Below are positions 15,855 to 23,190 of a stretch of DNA of 33,557 nt, piece after piece. Position 1 is the first letter of the stretch. Every line of letters begins with the position of its first letter. Source of the stretch: Candidatus Woesebacteria bacterium RIFCSPHIGHO2_01_FULL_39_32 (GTDB lineage: Bacteria > Patescibacteriota > Microgenomatia > UBA8517). The position numbers were made by a program, and so were the translations under genes. Location: NCBI GenBank assembly GCA_001792345.1, contig MGGJ01000006.1:86656-120212 (forward strand), given 5' to 3'. The notes beneath the pieces are model-generated. The model worked only from the letters and a program-made list of their open reading frames with translations. It was not told the origin of the DNA and did no database searches.

Positions 15855-15870
15855 TATAAAATATTTATCC
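15855..15870 (+). promoter_or_regulatory. -10 element of the glycosyltransferase gene
   Basis: TATAAAAT (15855-15862) ends 8 nt before the GTG at 15871. Only about 10 bp separate it from the divergent aldolase -10, so polymerase binding at one should exclude the other. Confidence 0.45.
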
Positions 15871-17055
15871 GTGGACAACTTTTTTAGTCAAAAACTTCTT
15901 TTTCCAACATTGTTTCTTTTTTCGTTAGTGGTCTTCCTGTTTCACACTACATATACCAAAACTACAATCTTTGCCGATGCGAGGTTTTATTACATGACAA
16001 CGCGATCGATTATAAAAGATTTTGATATCAAATTTGCGAATGAATATGAACACTTTAATATGCAACCGGTTTATACAAATGCTGAATATGTATGGAATAA
16101 ATATCCTCCAGGAGTTTCATTTTTTTGGATACCCGCTCTTTTTGTAGCTGACGGTTTTTCAAATGCATTGAACCCTTTTGATACTTCGGGGTTTGGTATT
16201 GTTTATCAAATAGCAGTCGCAACAAGTAGCGTACTGCTTGGTTTACTGGGATTATATTTTTTGTACCAACTTTTGAAAGGCTACTTCTCTGAAAAAGTAT
16301 CGCTTTTAACCTCTCTTGCCCTCTTTGGGACCACAAATCTTTTTTTCTATATTGCGCTAGAACCAATAAACTCCCACGCTGCTTCATTTTTTGTTTCATC
16401 TATCTTTCTCTATTACTTTTTTAAACACAAAAAAGACAAATATTATTATCTAATTTTGGGATTACTCGGTGGAGTCGCAGGACTTGTCCGTACTCAGGAC
16501 GCCTTGATTCTGATAATTCCTATCTTAGAAATCTTTTTAAAATCTAAACAATCTTTTAAATTCCTTGCTACCAGCTACTTGCTACTCTCTACAGGATTTT
16601 TAATAGGATTCTTTCCTCAAATATACTTTTGGGGAAAGATTTTTGGAACATTCTGGAGTAGTCCATACTTAGAGGAAGGTTTCAATCTTGGCAATCCGCA
16701 AATATTTCATGTTCTTTTTAATGGTCAGAATGGTTTATTTACTTTAACTCCCATTATCCTTCTTTCTTTTCTCGGGCTTTTCCTTATCAAAAAAAAGTTA
16801 AAGATTATCTCTGTCTACGCAATATTTTATTTCCTTTTACAAACGTATATTATCTCTTCCTGGAGTGCTTTCTACCAGGGCGGATCTTATAGCATCCGAA
16901 TGATGATAACTACATATCCTCTTCTATCTTTTGGTCTTGCTTCAATAATCGAAAAGTCATCAAAAATAATCAAGGAAAGGTATGTAATATTGATAACTTT
17001 CTTTTTTACACTTCTTAATATGTTTTTTATAATTGATTATTTGCTTAAATACTGA
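15871..17055 (+). CDS. Multipass membrane glycosyltransferase, GT-C / PMT-like
   Basis: 394 aa with a GTG start and about ten hydrophobic helices. The first outside loop carries FADARFYY (about 34-41), the position of the acidic catalytic motif in GT-C enzymes such as ArnT/PMT (GT39/GT83), followed by a long loop with YVWNKYPPG. The length is short for the family and there is no C-terminal soluble domain. Family knowledge: such enzymes use polyprenyl-phosphate sugars to modify proteins or lipids on the outer face. No other glycosylation gene is next to it, so the acceptor is unknown. Confidence 0.75.
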   Translation: MDNFFSQKLLFPTLFLFSLVVFLFHTTYTKTTIFADARFYYMTTRSIIKDFDIKFANEYEHFNMQPVYTNAEYVWNKYPPGVSFFWIPALFVADGFSNALNPFDTSGFGIVYQIAVATSSVLLGLLGLYFLYQLLKGYFSEKVSLLTSLALFGTTNLFFYIALEPINSHAASFFVSSIFLYYFFKHKKDKYYYLILGLLGGVAGLVRTQDALILIIPILEIFLKSKQSFKFLATSYLLLSTGFLIGFFPQIYFWGKIFGTFWSSPYLEEGFNLGNPQIFHVLFNGQNGLFTLTPIILLSFLGLFLIKKKLKIISVYAIFYFLLQTYIISSWSAFYQGGSYSIRMMITTYPLLSFGLASIIEKSSKIIKERYVILITFFFTLLNMFFIIDYLLKY

Positions 17056-17083
17056 CTCCAACATTGAAAGTATTACCTAAATA

Positions 17084-17089
17084 TATAAT
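17084..17089 (+). promoter_or_regulatory. -10 element upstream of the Cys-rich membrane protein
   Basis: A perfect TATAAT, 13 nt before the ATG at 17103. A TTGAAA lies at 17064-17069, but the 14-bp spacing is short, so the -35 is uncertain. Confidence 0.4.
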
Positions 17090-17102
17090 AATGAGATGAG
17101 AA

Positions 17103-17654
17103 ATGACGAATATTCCTTCTACCAAAGGTCCATCAGTTTTAACTCCTGACACAAAGACGCAACAGGTAAAACTTCCTGTTCAGAGGAAAAGTCCTCCTAA
17201 CTCGATCTATACTTCTATCATCCTGACCTTCTCTCTCTTGATTGTTCTTTTCGTGATAGCTTTTTTTATTGCGTATAGTGCGACTAATAAACCAAAATCT
17301 GTCACGACTTATGAGGAGTGTATAAAATCAAAAGGCAGTATAATTCGCGAAAGTTACCCTGCGGTTTGCGTAACTAAAAGTGGCCAGCAATTTATCCAAC
17401 CTTTATCTCCCGAGGAGAAAAAGCTTTTAGAATCCTCATTAGAAGAACCAAGTAATAACAATCAGAATTTGAACCAATGTATTCCGAAATTTGCAATTGA
17501 ATCCGGACCAGAGCTGACTGCCAGTGAGGCATATGCGGATGAATGTTATAACAAAACTACAAAAGAAGATTGCGAGACTGTAGATATATACAACTCTTCA
17601 ACTCAAAACTTTGGCAATGCCGATGGTACCACCGACTGCGAATGGCGTGGTTAA
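17103..17654 (+). CDS. Single-pass membrane protein with small Cys-rich extracellular motif
   Basis: 183 aa. It has a Pro/Lys-rich cytoplasmic N-terminus (about 1-34), one membrane helix (about 37-62), then an outside part. The segment TTYEECIKSKGSIIRESYPAVCVTKSGQQF (about 69-98) is a two-Cys module seen in many small exported proteins. The C-terminal 60 residues hold four more Cys around an Asp/Asn-rich stretch. Six external cysteines suggest disulfides. Function unknown. It sits between the glycosyltransferase and the DUF4349 gene, each of which has its own promoter. Confidence 0.72.
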   Translation: MTNIPSTKGPSVLTPDTKTQQVKLPVQRKSPPNSIYTSIILTFSLLIVLFVIAFFIAYSATNKPKSVTTYEECIKSKGSIIRESYPAVCVTKSGQQFIQPLSPEEKKLLESSLEEPSNNNQNLNQCIPKFAIESGPELTASEAYADECYNKTTKEDCETVDIYNSSTQNFGNADGTTDCEWRG

Positions 17655-17659
17655 GAGCA

Positions 17660-17696
17660 TTGACAAGCATTACAATAAATACTCATAATTATATTG
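17660..17696 (+). promoter_or_regulatory. Sigma70-type promoter of the DUF4349 gene
   Basis: -35 TTGACA (17660-17665, perfect), 18-bp spacer, -10 CATAAT (17684-17689). The GTG at 17697 is 7 nt downstream, again giving a leaderless message. It favours GTG 17697 over the TTG at 17694. Confidence 0.6.
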
Positions 17697-18635
17697 GTGA
17701 AAATCATCGAGTGGGTTAAGCACAATAAATTTTTGACCGTAGTTCTCCTGGTAGTTAGCTACTTTCTTTTAAATCTAGTTAATATATTTTTTGGTGCGGA
17801 CACTCTTTCACTCGATGCTCCGAGCATGACCAAACAAAACGAAGGAGTAGGACTCTCACCACTCGCGGGGGCACCGGTGTCGGGAATCGGAAGAATTGGT
17901 GTACCTGATATTTACCCGCCCACAGACTATTCCCCCCAACCTGACGTTAAAGATCGGCTCGTTGTACAAGAATCAAACCTTTCACTTCTAGTTGAGGACG
18001 TTACCGATATCCGTAATAAAATTGTTTCCTACGCTCAACAAAAAGGTGGTTATATGGTTTCGTCAAATGTATCTAACCCACAGGACGCACCTACTGCAAC
18101 TGTTGTTGTCCGAGTTCCTTCAAAAGACCTAGAAGAAGCATTAGATTACTTTCATTCTTTATCCGTTAAGGTCGTTTCGGAAAATCTAGTTGGTCAAGAC
18201 GTTACAGATCAATATGTTGATATTGATACTCGAATTGCACAGCTTGAAAGAACAAAGGCAAGGCTCGAGACAATTCTTGATCAAGCAACTCAAATTACCG
18301 AAATTACAAACCTCACTCAACAAATACTGAATTATCAAAATCAAATTGATGCTCTGAAAGGCCAGCAAGATGCTTTAGAGAAAAATGCCCAACTTGCAAA
18401 ACTAACAATTTATCTTTCTACTGATGAAATAGCCCTTCCTTACCAACCAAGTGAAACCTTTAGACCCGGAGTAATCTTTAAGCTCGCAGTACGATCTCTC
18501 GTGGGAACTTTGAGGGGTATGGCGACACTCGGAATTTGGGTAGGAGTTTACGCGGTAATTTGGCTTCCAGCTCTTATCCTTTTTGTACTTCTTCGTCGGT
18601 GGTTGAAAAAAAGAAAATCGCAACCCAAACTTTAG
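17697..18635 (+). CDS. DUF4349 membrane protein
   Basis: 312 aa from GTG 17697. The N-terminal membrane helix is at about 12-31. A DUF4349-type extracellular domain follows (VQESNLSLLVEDVTDIRNKIVSYAQQKGGYMVSSNV; VVVRVPSKDLEEALDYF). A coiled-coil region (about 175-235, TRIAQLERTKARLETILDQA...) comes next, then a C-terminal membrane helix near 265-300 and a basic tail. The family is widespread as a putative lipoprotein or membrane scaffold of unknown role. Its TAG stop (18633-18635) is the first TAG of a heptad array. Confidence 0.82.
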   Translation: MKIIEWVKHNKFLTVVLLVVSYFLLNLVNIFFGADTLSLDAPSMTKQNEGVGLSPLAGAPVSGIGRIGVPDIYPPTDYSPQPDVKDRLVVQESNLSLLVEDVTDIRNKIVSYAQQKGGYMVSSNVSNPQDAPTATVVVRVPSKDLEEALDYFHSLSVKVVSENLVGQDVTDQYVDIDTRIAQLERTKARLETILDQATQITEITNLTQQILNYQNQIDALKGQQDALEKNAQLAKLTIYLSTDEIALPYQPSETFRPGVIFKLAVRSLVGTLRGMATLGIWVGVYAVIWLPALILFVLLRRWLKKRKSQPKL

Positions 18636-18663
18636 GCAATAGAAATTAGGCATTAGGCACTAG
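18633..18663. repeat. TAGGCA heptad array, left arm beside the S23 gene
   Basis: Exact 7-nt period: TAGGCAA 18633, TAGAAAT 18640, TAGGCAT 18647, TAGGCAC 18654, TAG 18661. It supplies the stop codons of both the DUF4349 gene (18633-18635) and the convergent S23 gene (18653-18655). Confidence 0.75.
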
Positions 18664-19045
18664 TTTTGATCTTAGAAATCAAAGAATTAAGCATCTTCAT
18701 TACTTCTTCTAATAAAGAGTTTGCTTTATTAAAATCAACTGCAGAAATATAATTCAAATTCTTTGCTATTAACAGCTGCGTTTCTAATTCAGCACCTGAA
18801 GCAAAGGCTATTTGCAAGAACTGAATGTACTCAAGTTTTCTTTGTCTACAATAACCCTCAGCAATATTTGATGGGATAGAAATTACTGCTCTTCTCACTT
18901 GAGATGTCAATGCATATAATTCTTCTTTTGGAAAACCCTTTGTAATTTTGTAGATTAAAAGTGAAAGTTCAAAAGCCTTTTGCCAAACAATTAAATTTTT
19001 ATAAGACTTTATGTCTTGCAAGCTTTGCTTATAAGATCTAACCAT
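18653..19045 (-). CDS. Four-helix-bundle protein, S23 / 23S rRNA intervening-sequence family
   Basis: 130 aa. It has the family hallmarks: KNLIVWQKAFELSLLIYKITKGFP, LTSQVRRAVISIPSNIAEGY, EYIQFLQIAFASGAELETQL, then a last amphipathic helix. Relatives include the bIVS proteins encoded in 23S rRNA insertions and the Avd protein of diversity-generating retroelements. The molecular function of the free-standing members is unclear. There is no reverse transcriptase or rRNA here. The gene is bracketed within 0-3 nt by inverted TAGGCA heptad arms, so it looks like the cargo of a small repeat-bounded unit. Confidence 0.9.
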   Translation of the reverse strand: MVRSYKQSLQDIKSYKNLIVWQKAFELSLLIYKITKGFPKEELYALTSQVRRAVISIPSNIAEGYCRQRKLEYIQFLQIAFASGAELETQLLIAKNLNYISAVDFNKANSLLEEVMKMLNSLISKIKTSA

Positions 19046-19047
19046 AT

Positions 19048-19077
19048 CTAGTGCCTAGTCTCTATTGCCTAGTGCCT
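19048..19077. repeat. TAGGCA heptad array, right (inverted) arm beside the S23 gene
   Basis: CTAGTGC 19048, CTAGTCT 19055, CTATTGC 19062, CTAGTGC 19069: a 7-nt period, reverse complement of the left arm with one heptad fewer. It lies 2 nt upstream of the S23 start codon. Confidence 0.75.
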
Positions 19078-19082
19078 GAAGT

Positions 19083-20078
19083 TTAACTATTTTTCCTTTT
19101 AATTACTTTTTTACAAGCTTCTACTATATTTTTAGACTTCATCTTGTATTTTTCCAAAAGTTCGTCGGGTTCACCTGATTCTCCAAACGAATTCGGCATG
19201 CCGATGTATTCCATCGGAACAGGGTAGTTGCGGGTTAGAACTTCAGCTATTGCCGAACCCAATCCTTCACTGATCTGATGTTCCTCTACAGAAACAATTG
19301 CCCCACACCTTCTTGCGGCTGAAATTATCGCTTTCTCGTCTATCGGCTTTATAGTGTGACAATTAATAACCTCGGATTCTATACCCGTTTCTTCAAGTTC
19401 TTTTGCAGACAAAAGGGCTTCATAGACTAGCGGGCCACATGCAATTATGGCAACTTGTGAATTTTTTGACTCCCAAAAAGTTTCTGCTTTCCCAATTTTG
19501 AAAGGAGTTTTCTCTGTTGTAAAAACAGGCGTCTTCTCACGCGCAAAGCGAATATAAGTTGGCTTTCCATTAAATGCAGCTTCATATGTCGCCTTACGGG
19601 TCTCAATTGCATCACACGGAGCAATCACAATCATATTTGGCATTGCGCGCATCAACGCGATATCCTCAAGCTGCTGATGTGTCGCGCCGTCGGGACCAAC
19701 CGAAATGCCAGCATGAGCTCCAGCAATCTTAACCGGTACATTATTTAAAGCTATTGTAGTTCTGATCTGCTCCCAATTACGTCCAGGTGAAAATGCAGCA
19801 TAGGAAGAAATAAAAGGAATTTTCCCATAATTTGCCATTCCTGCCGCAATCGTAGCGAGAGCCTGCTCTGCAACCCCAACTTCAATAAAACGATCAGGAA
19901 ATTCCTTTTTGAAATATTCCGTTCTCGTACTCTCAGTCAAATCCGCACAAAGCGCAACCACTCGTTCATCTTTCTCTCCCGCCTCTACCAGCCCCTCACC
20001 ATATCCATTTCGAGTAGGAACTTGCTCAATATCCTGAGAAAAAATCTTATTCGATAGTTTAGCTTGAGGATTTAACAT
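19083..20078 (-). CDS. Transketolase, C-terminal (Pyr + C domain) subunit
   Basis: 331 aa. It is the second half of a split transketolase; with the N-terminal subunit at 20765-21607 it should transfer two-carbon ketol units between pentose and triose/hexose phosphates using thiamine diphosphate. The catalytic-type Glu71 sits in IEVGVAEQ, the Pyr domain has SSYAAFSPGRNWEQIR and GPDGATHQQLEDIALMRAMPN, and the C domain has VSVEEHQISEGLGSAIAEV. The start overlaps the Nudix gene by 20 nt with GGGAAG upstream. The two-subunit arrangement is known from archaea and many CPR bacteria. DXS-like proteins share the fold, but the operon fits transketolase. Confidence 0.93.
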   Translation of the reverse strand: MLNPQAKLSNKIFSQDIEQVPTRNGYGEGLVEAGEKDERVVALCADLTESTRTEYFKKEFPDRFIEVGVAEQALATIAAGMANYGKIPFISSYAAFSPGRNWEQIRTTIALNNVPVKIAGAHAGISVGPDGATHQQLEDIALMRAMPNMIVIAPCDAIETRKATYEAAFNGKPTYIRFAREKTPVFTTEKTPFKIGKAETFWESKNSQVAIIACGPLVYEALLSAKELEETGIESEVINCHTIKPIDEKAIISAARRCGAIVSVEEHQISEGLGSAIAEVLTRNYPVPMEYIGMPNSFGESGEPDELLEKYKMKSKNIVEACKKVIKRKNS

Positions 20079-20601
20079 TTTTCTTCCCTGATTCCAACCA
20101 TTTTTGAAACTCAGGATTCTCGTCCAAGTCGTAATATTGTTGCGTTTCGACTAAATTGAAATCGATGTACTCTCTGTTTCCGGCTAAATAATCCAATAAA
20201 AGCTTCTTTGCATAAAAAGCAGTAAATTCCAAAGTATCCATTTTTTCAATTTCTTCTGCTGTAACCCATTTAAATGTTTTAATTCTTCCCTTTATATCAA
20301 CCTCGCCGAATACCTTCGCAACAGCAATAAACATTAAAACAGTCCTGTCGTCATGTAAAAGTTCTTCAATTCGATAAATTCCTAATGGTTCTATATCAAC
20401 TCCGATTTCTTCTTGTAATGTCCTTTTAAAAGCATCATGCAGCGACTCCTTTACTTTTGGCCTCCCACCCGGTAATCCCCAATGCAAAGGCATCCATTCA
20501 TCGGTCTCGGGTTCTTGAATAAGAAGAATCTTCTCTTCCGGATTCTCAATAATTGCTTTTACAGAATTTATTTTTTTATAAGAAAGGTCAGAATTATCCA
20601 T
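20059..20601 (-). CDS. Nudix hydrolase
   Basis: 180 aa. The Nudix box spans about 46-68 (G46, E52, R60, E64, E65, G67), but the Glu normally following Arg60 is Thr61 (RTLQEEIG), a departure from the consensus that may weaken metal binding. Family knowledge: hydrolysis of a nucleoside diphosphate linked to another moiety; substrate unknown. It lies inside the transketolase operon, 3 nt after a 55-aa membrane protein and overlapping the C-terminal transketolase subunit, so expression is coupled to pentose-phosphate metabolism. ADP-ribose or a sugar nucleotide is a reasonable guess only. Confidence 0.87.
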   Translation of the reverse strand: MDNSDLSYKKINSVKAIIENPEEKILLIQEPETDEWMPLHWGLPGGRPKVKESLHDAFKRTLQEEIGVDIEPLGIYRIEELLHDDRTVLMFIAVAKVFGEVDIKGRIKTFKWVTAEEIEKMDTLEFTAFYAKKLLLDYLAGNREYIDFNLVETQQYYDLDENPEFQKWLESGKKNVKSSS

Positions 20602-20604
20602 ATG

Positions 20605-20772
20605 TTAAAAGGTGACACATCTTGTTCGAAAGAAAATTTTTATAAGGCTTTTGGTTAACGATTCAGATCCAATCGTGGGAAAACAATCAATTGGAACCTC
20701 ATAAGTCAGATAGACCAATAGCCAAACAGCTAATAAAATTACCAAAATAGTTAATAGAAATTTCTTATTCAT
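20605..20772 (-). CDS. Small single-pass membrane protein (55 aa) in the transketolase operon
   Basis: Begins MNKKFLLTILVILLAVWLLV and ends FFRTRCVTF. One hydrophobic helix (about 5-23) is followed by an outside segment with two Cys (DCFPTIG; RCVTF). The ATG overlaps the stop of the N-terminal transketolase subunit by 8 nt (ATGAATAA) and the stop is 3 nt before the Nudix start, which is strong positional evidence that it is translated. Not recognised. Confidence 0.65.
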   Translation of the reverse strand: MNKKFLLTILVILLAVWLLVYLTYEVPIDCFPTIGSESLTKSLIKIFFRTRCVTF

Positions 20773-21607
20773 GTTCGCTTTTGATTTTACCTCCTAATGT
20801 CCTTAACTCATGCAATGCCTTTTTAGCCTCTTCAGGATTTGGTGGTTTTCCATGCCACTCGGGTAAATTTTCCATAAACGAAACTCCTTTTCCCGGAATT
20901 GTGTGGGCAATAATTACTGTAGGATTCTCGTATACTGCTTTTGCGTGATTGCAGGCGTCGATTACTTCCTCAATGTTATGGCCGTCGATATCTAATACAT
21001 GCCAGTTAAATGCTTCGTATTTCTCTTTCAAAGGTTCCAAAGGCATTACATCTTCTGTATAGCCATCGATTTGGATATTATTCCTGTCAACTATCGCAGT
21101 TAAATTATTTAAATTATTTTTTCCTGCAAACATCACTGCTTCCCAGTGGTTGCCCGCGTCGTGCTCACCGTCGCTACAGACACAATAAACTCTGAACTTT
21201 TTCCCATCCATCCGCGATGCGTAGGCGTATCCTGTGGCTTGAGCCAAACCGGACCCTAAAGGACCCGATGTTGTTTCAACTCCCGGAAGTCTCTCTCTTT
21301 CTGGATGACCTTGAAGTCGGCTCCCTAGCTTTCTTAAAGTCATTAACTCCGACTTTGGAAAATACCCTGCATGAGCCATAGCCGTGTATCGAACAGGACA
21401 AATATGTCCGTTTGATAGAAAGAGTCTATCTCGCTCAATCCAAAAGGGATCCTCGGGTTTTTGATTCAATATTTCAAAATATAAAGCGGTAAAAACATCT
21501 GCCATTCCGAGTGGCCCCGCAGAATGCCCGCTCCCGGCCTCAAGAAGCATTTTTATAATATCTTCCCGAATCTCATTTGCTTTGGTTTGAAGCTCTTTCA
21601 GTGTCAT
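20765..21607 (-). CDS. Transketolase, N-terminal (thiamine-diphosphate-binding) subunit
   Basis: 280 aa from ATG 21607, which overlaps the previous stop as ATGA; a GTG at 21625 in the same frame would add six residues. It has AGSGHSAGPLGMADVFTALYFEIL, NGHICPVRYTAMAHAGYFP, ETTSGPLGSGLAQATGYA and the ThDP motif CSDGEHDAGNHWEAVMFAGKNNL, where the usual GDG is SDG. HTIPGKGVSFME closes the domain. It partners with the subunit at 19083-20078, unusually separated from it by two genes (a small membrane protein and a Nudix hydrolase). Confidence 0.93.
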   Translation of the reverse strand: MTLKELQTKANEIREDIIKMLLEAGSGHSAGPLGMADVFTALYFEILNQKPEDPFWIERDRLFLSNGHICPVRYTAMAHAGYFPKSELMTLRKLGSRLQGHPERERLPGVETTSGPLGSGLAQATGYAYASRMDGKKFRVYCVCSDGEHDAGNHWEAVMFAGKNNLNNLTAIVDRNNIQIDGYTEDVMPLEPLKEKYEAFNWHVLDIDGHNIEEVIDACNHAKAVYENPTVIIAHTIPGKGVSFMENLPEWHGKPPNPEEAKKALHELRTLGGKIKSEHE

Positions 21608-21828
21608 TGTTGATAAGGTGTCCACAATAATAACAATATAATAACAAGCGCAATTACTAGTAAAACATATAGCTTTTGAGGAACAACTAATTTTTGTTTA
21701 CTATTATTGTGAATGTTTATAATTCTTGTAAGTAATCTAGCAACCAGAAAAATAATTCCTGCGACGAATATTAATAAATAAATCAGCAAAATACCTAGAC
21801 TATCTAGTAAACCATCAGGCATCAACAT
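21604..21828 (-). CDS. Small two-helix membrane protein (74 aa)
   Basis: Two hydrophobic helices (about 8-32 and 52-69) are separated by a basic loop (RLLTRIINIHNNSKQK), with a short tail WTPYQQ. The stop overlaps the transketolase start (ATGA), and the ORF begins 9 nt after the LOG-family gene. It is unrecognised and may be a membrane tether or simply a coupled small protein. Confidence 0.65.
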   Translation of the reverse strand: MLMPDGLLDSLGILLIYLLIFVAGIIFLVARLLTRIINIHNNSKQKLVVPQKLYVLLVIALVIILLLLWTPYQQ

Positions 21829-21837
21829 AAATTACGT

Positions 21838-22467
21838 TTACGTCATGAATGCTTTTTCTTTACAAACTTTACAATGCGCGTGGTCGATTTCGGAAAGTCT
21901 GTGTTCAAATTTGTGTATAGTCGGCATAATATCTTCCTTTCTCTCAACAATCTCAAAAACATCAAGCTCAGCTCTATCCAAATTCAAATTACTCTTTAAT
22001 GCATTTATAATATCGCGCCAGAACCTGCCGTACAAAATAAATGGTTTGTGGTGCCCGTAATAAAGTTTTGCCAAAACCCAAGCAGTCCCAAACTCACTCA
22101 TAGTTCCGCTACCTCCTTTGAAAATAATAAACATATCGGCATGTTCCAGTAGTTTAAACATTCTGTCGATATAGTTAGTTGTTACAATTTCCCTATCGGG
22201 AATATTACCAACATACCTTCCCTCGAAACCTGGTGCGTTTTCGGGATAAAAAGTCACAGTTAAAGTTTCTCCTCCTACTTCTTCCGCTCCGTGTGTTGCC
22301 GCATCCATAACTCCCGGTCCGCCACCGTTGACTATCGTGTAACCTTCGGACGCAACAAGCTTAGCCACATCAAAGGCTTGTTTATATAAAGGACTATCAC
22401 TTTTGACGCTTGCGTCTCCAAATAAAGCTATGTTTTTGATTAATGGCCTTGGTAAATGATCGTCCAT
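21838..22467 (-). CDS. LOG-family (TIGR00730-type) nucleotide-binding protein
   Basis: 209 aa. It has the Rossmann-like motif NGGGPGVMDAATHGA (about 47-61) and KGGSGTMSEFG (about 116-126), equivalent to the PGGxGTxxE motif of LOG proteins. Family knowledge: LOG members are nucleoside-5'-monophosphate phosphoribohydrolases (cytokinin activation in plants, general nucleotide hydrolysis in bacteria), often mis-named lysine decarboxylase. Release of ribose-5-phosphate would fit the neighbouring pentose-phosphate genes (inference). The C-terminus has HCKVC, an unusual two-Cys tail. The start lies 7 nt from the heptad hairpin at 22474-22545. Confidence 0.85.
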   Translation of the reverse strand: MDDHLPRPLIKNIALFGDASVKSDSPLYKQAFDVAKLVASEGYTIVNGGGPGVMDAATHGAEEVGGETLTVTFYPENAPGFEGRYVGNIPDREIVTTNYIDRMFKLLEHADMFIIFKGGSGTMSEFGTAWVLAKLYYGHHKPFILYGRFWRDIINALKSNLNLDRAELDVFEIVERKEDIMPTIHKFEHRLSEIDHAHCKVCKEKAFMT

Positions 22468-22473
22468 AGTATT

Positions 22474-22545
22474 TAGGCACTAGGCAATAGTAACTAGGGA
22501 CTAGAAGAAAAAACTAGTTCCTAATGCCTAGTCTCTAGTGCCTAA
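22474..22545. repeat. Inverted TAGGCA heptad hairpin without a gene
   Basis: Left arm: TAGGCAC 22474, TAGGCAA 22481, TAGTAAC 22488, TAGGGAC 22495, TAG 22502. A 9-nt A-rich loop (22505-22513) follows, then the right arm: CTAGTTC 22514, CTAATGC 22521, CTAGTCT 22528, CTAGTGC 22535, CTAA 22542. The same words flank the S23 gene at 18633-19077, so this looks like an empty version of that unit. The Rpe stop codon (22528-22530) lies in it. Confidence 0.75.
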
Positions 22546-23190
22546 TCCGTGCGCTGCTTTTTGAAATTTCTTTAAATTCTCTGCTAAATCACCTTCGAAT
22601 ATTCTCCTTCCAATCGATACTTCATCGCTACCTACTCTGTGTACATTATAAATCGAATCCAGTGTAATACCACCGTCGTCATGAATTTTATAAGGTGTAT
22701 CGTCACGTACTCTTATCTCATCAAGTTCTCTTATTTTTCCTAGTGCACGTTTATCAAATTCCTGTCCACCAAAACCAGCTGCAACACTCATAACCAGAAC
22801 TACATCAAGGTTCGTCAAAATGGTTGGATCAATTTTGGCTACAGATGTATCGATGTCCAACCCTAAACCTACGTACAAACCCGCTTCCTGCACTTTACCT
22901 ACAAATTCAACTTGGTCGCTCATTTGTTCAATATGCCCTATTATTCTATCTGCTTGCCCCCTAATACATCTTTCAATCCAATTAACCGGTTCATAAACCA
23001 TCAACTGGTAGTCAATTTTTAAATTAGTATCTATGTCAGAAAGAGCGCTCGGATCAATTGTCTTATTGTCAGCAAACTTTCCATCAATAATGTCTACCGA
23101 CACCCGCTCAACTATTCCTTCGCAGCTGGCAATCAACTCTTTTGCCTCCTCCGGGTCGTTGGTGAGTATTGAGGGAATTATTTCAATCAT
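22528..23190 (-). CDS. rpe: Ribulose-phosphate 3-epimerase, divergent
   Basis: 220 aa, near the usual length. It interconverts ribulose-5-phosphate and xylulose-5-phosphate. Recognisable motifs are EIIPSIL, VDIIDGKFADN, VMSVAAGFGGQEFDKRALGKIREL and IHDDGGITLDSI. Several normally conserved residues differ: the His of the HVDVMDG metal motif is Ser here (VSVDIIDG) and NPGFGGQ is AAGFGGQ. Activity is likely but should not be taken for granted. It overlaps the phosphatase gene by 8 nt. The last residues HGLGTRD are read from the heptad array, which also gives the stop. Confidence 0.85.
   Translation of the reverse strand: MIEIIPSILTNDPEEAKELIASCEGIVERVSVDIIDGKFADNKTIDPSALSDIDTNLKIDYQLMVYEPVNWIERCIRGQADRIIGHIEQMSDQVEFVGKVQEAGLYVGLGLDIDTSVAKIDPTILTNLDVVLVMSVAAGFGGQEFDKRALGKIRELDEIRVRDDTPYKIHDDGGITLDSIYNVHRVGSDEVSIGRRIFEGDLAENLKKFQKAAHGLGTRD

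Noticed and set aside
18653-19045. Diversity-generating retroelement (Avd)
   Set aside because: The protein is of the same fold family, but no reverse transcriptase or template/variable repeat is present nearby.
21838-22467. Lysine decarboxylase
   Set aside because: This is a legacy misannotation of the LOG family; the GGGPGVM and GGSGT motifs identify a nucleotide phosphoribohydrolase-type protein.
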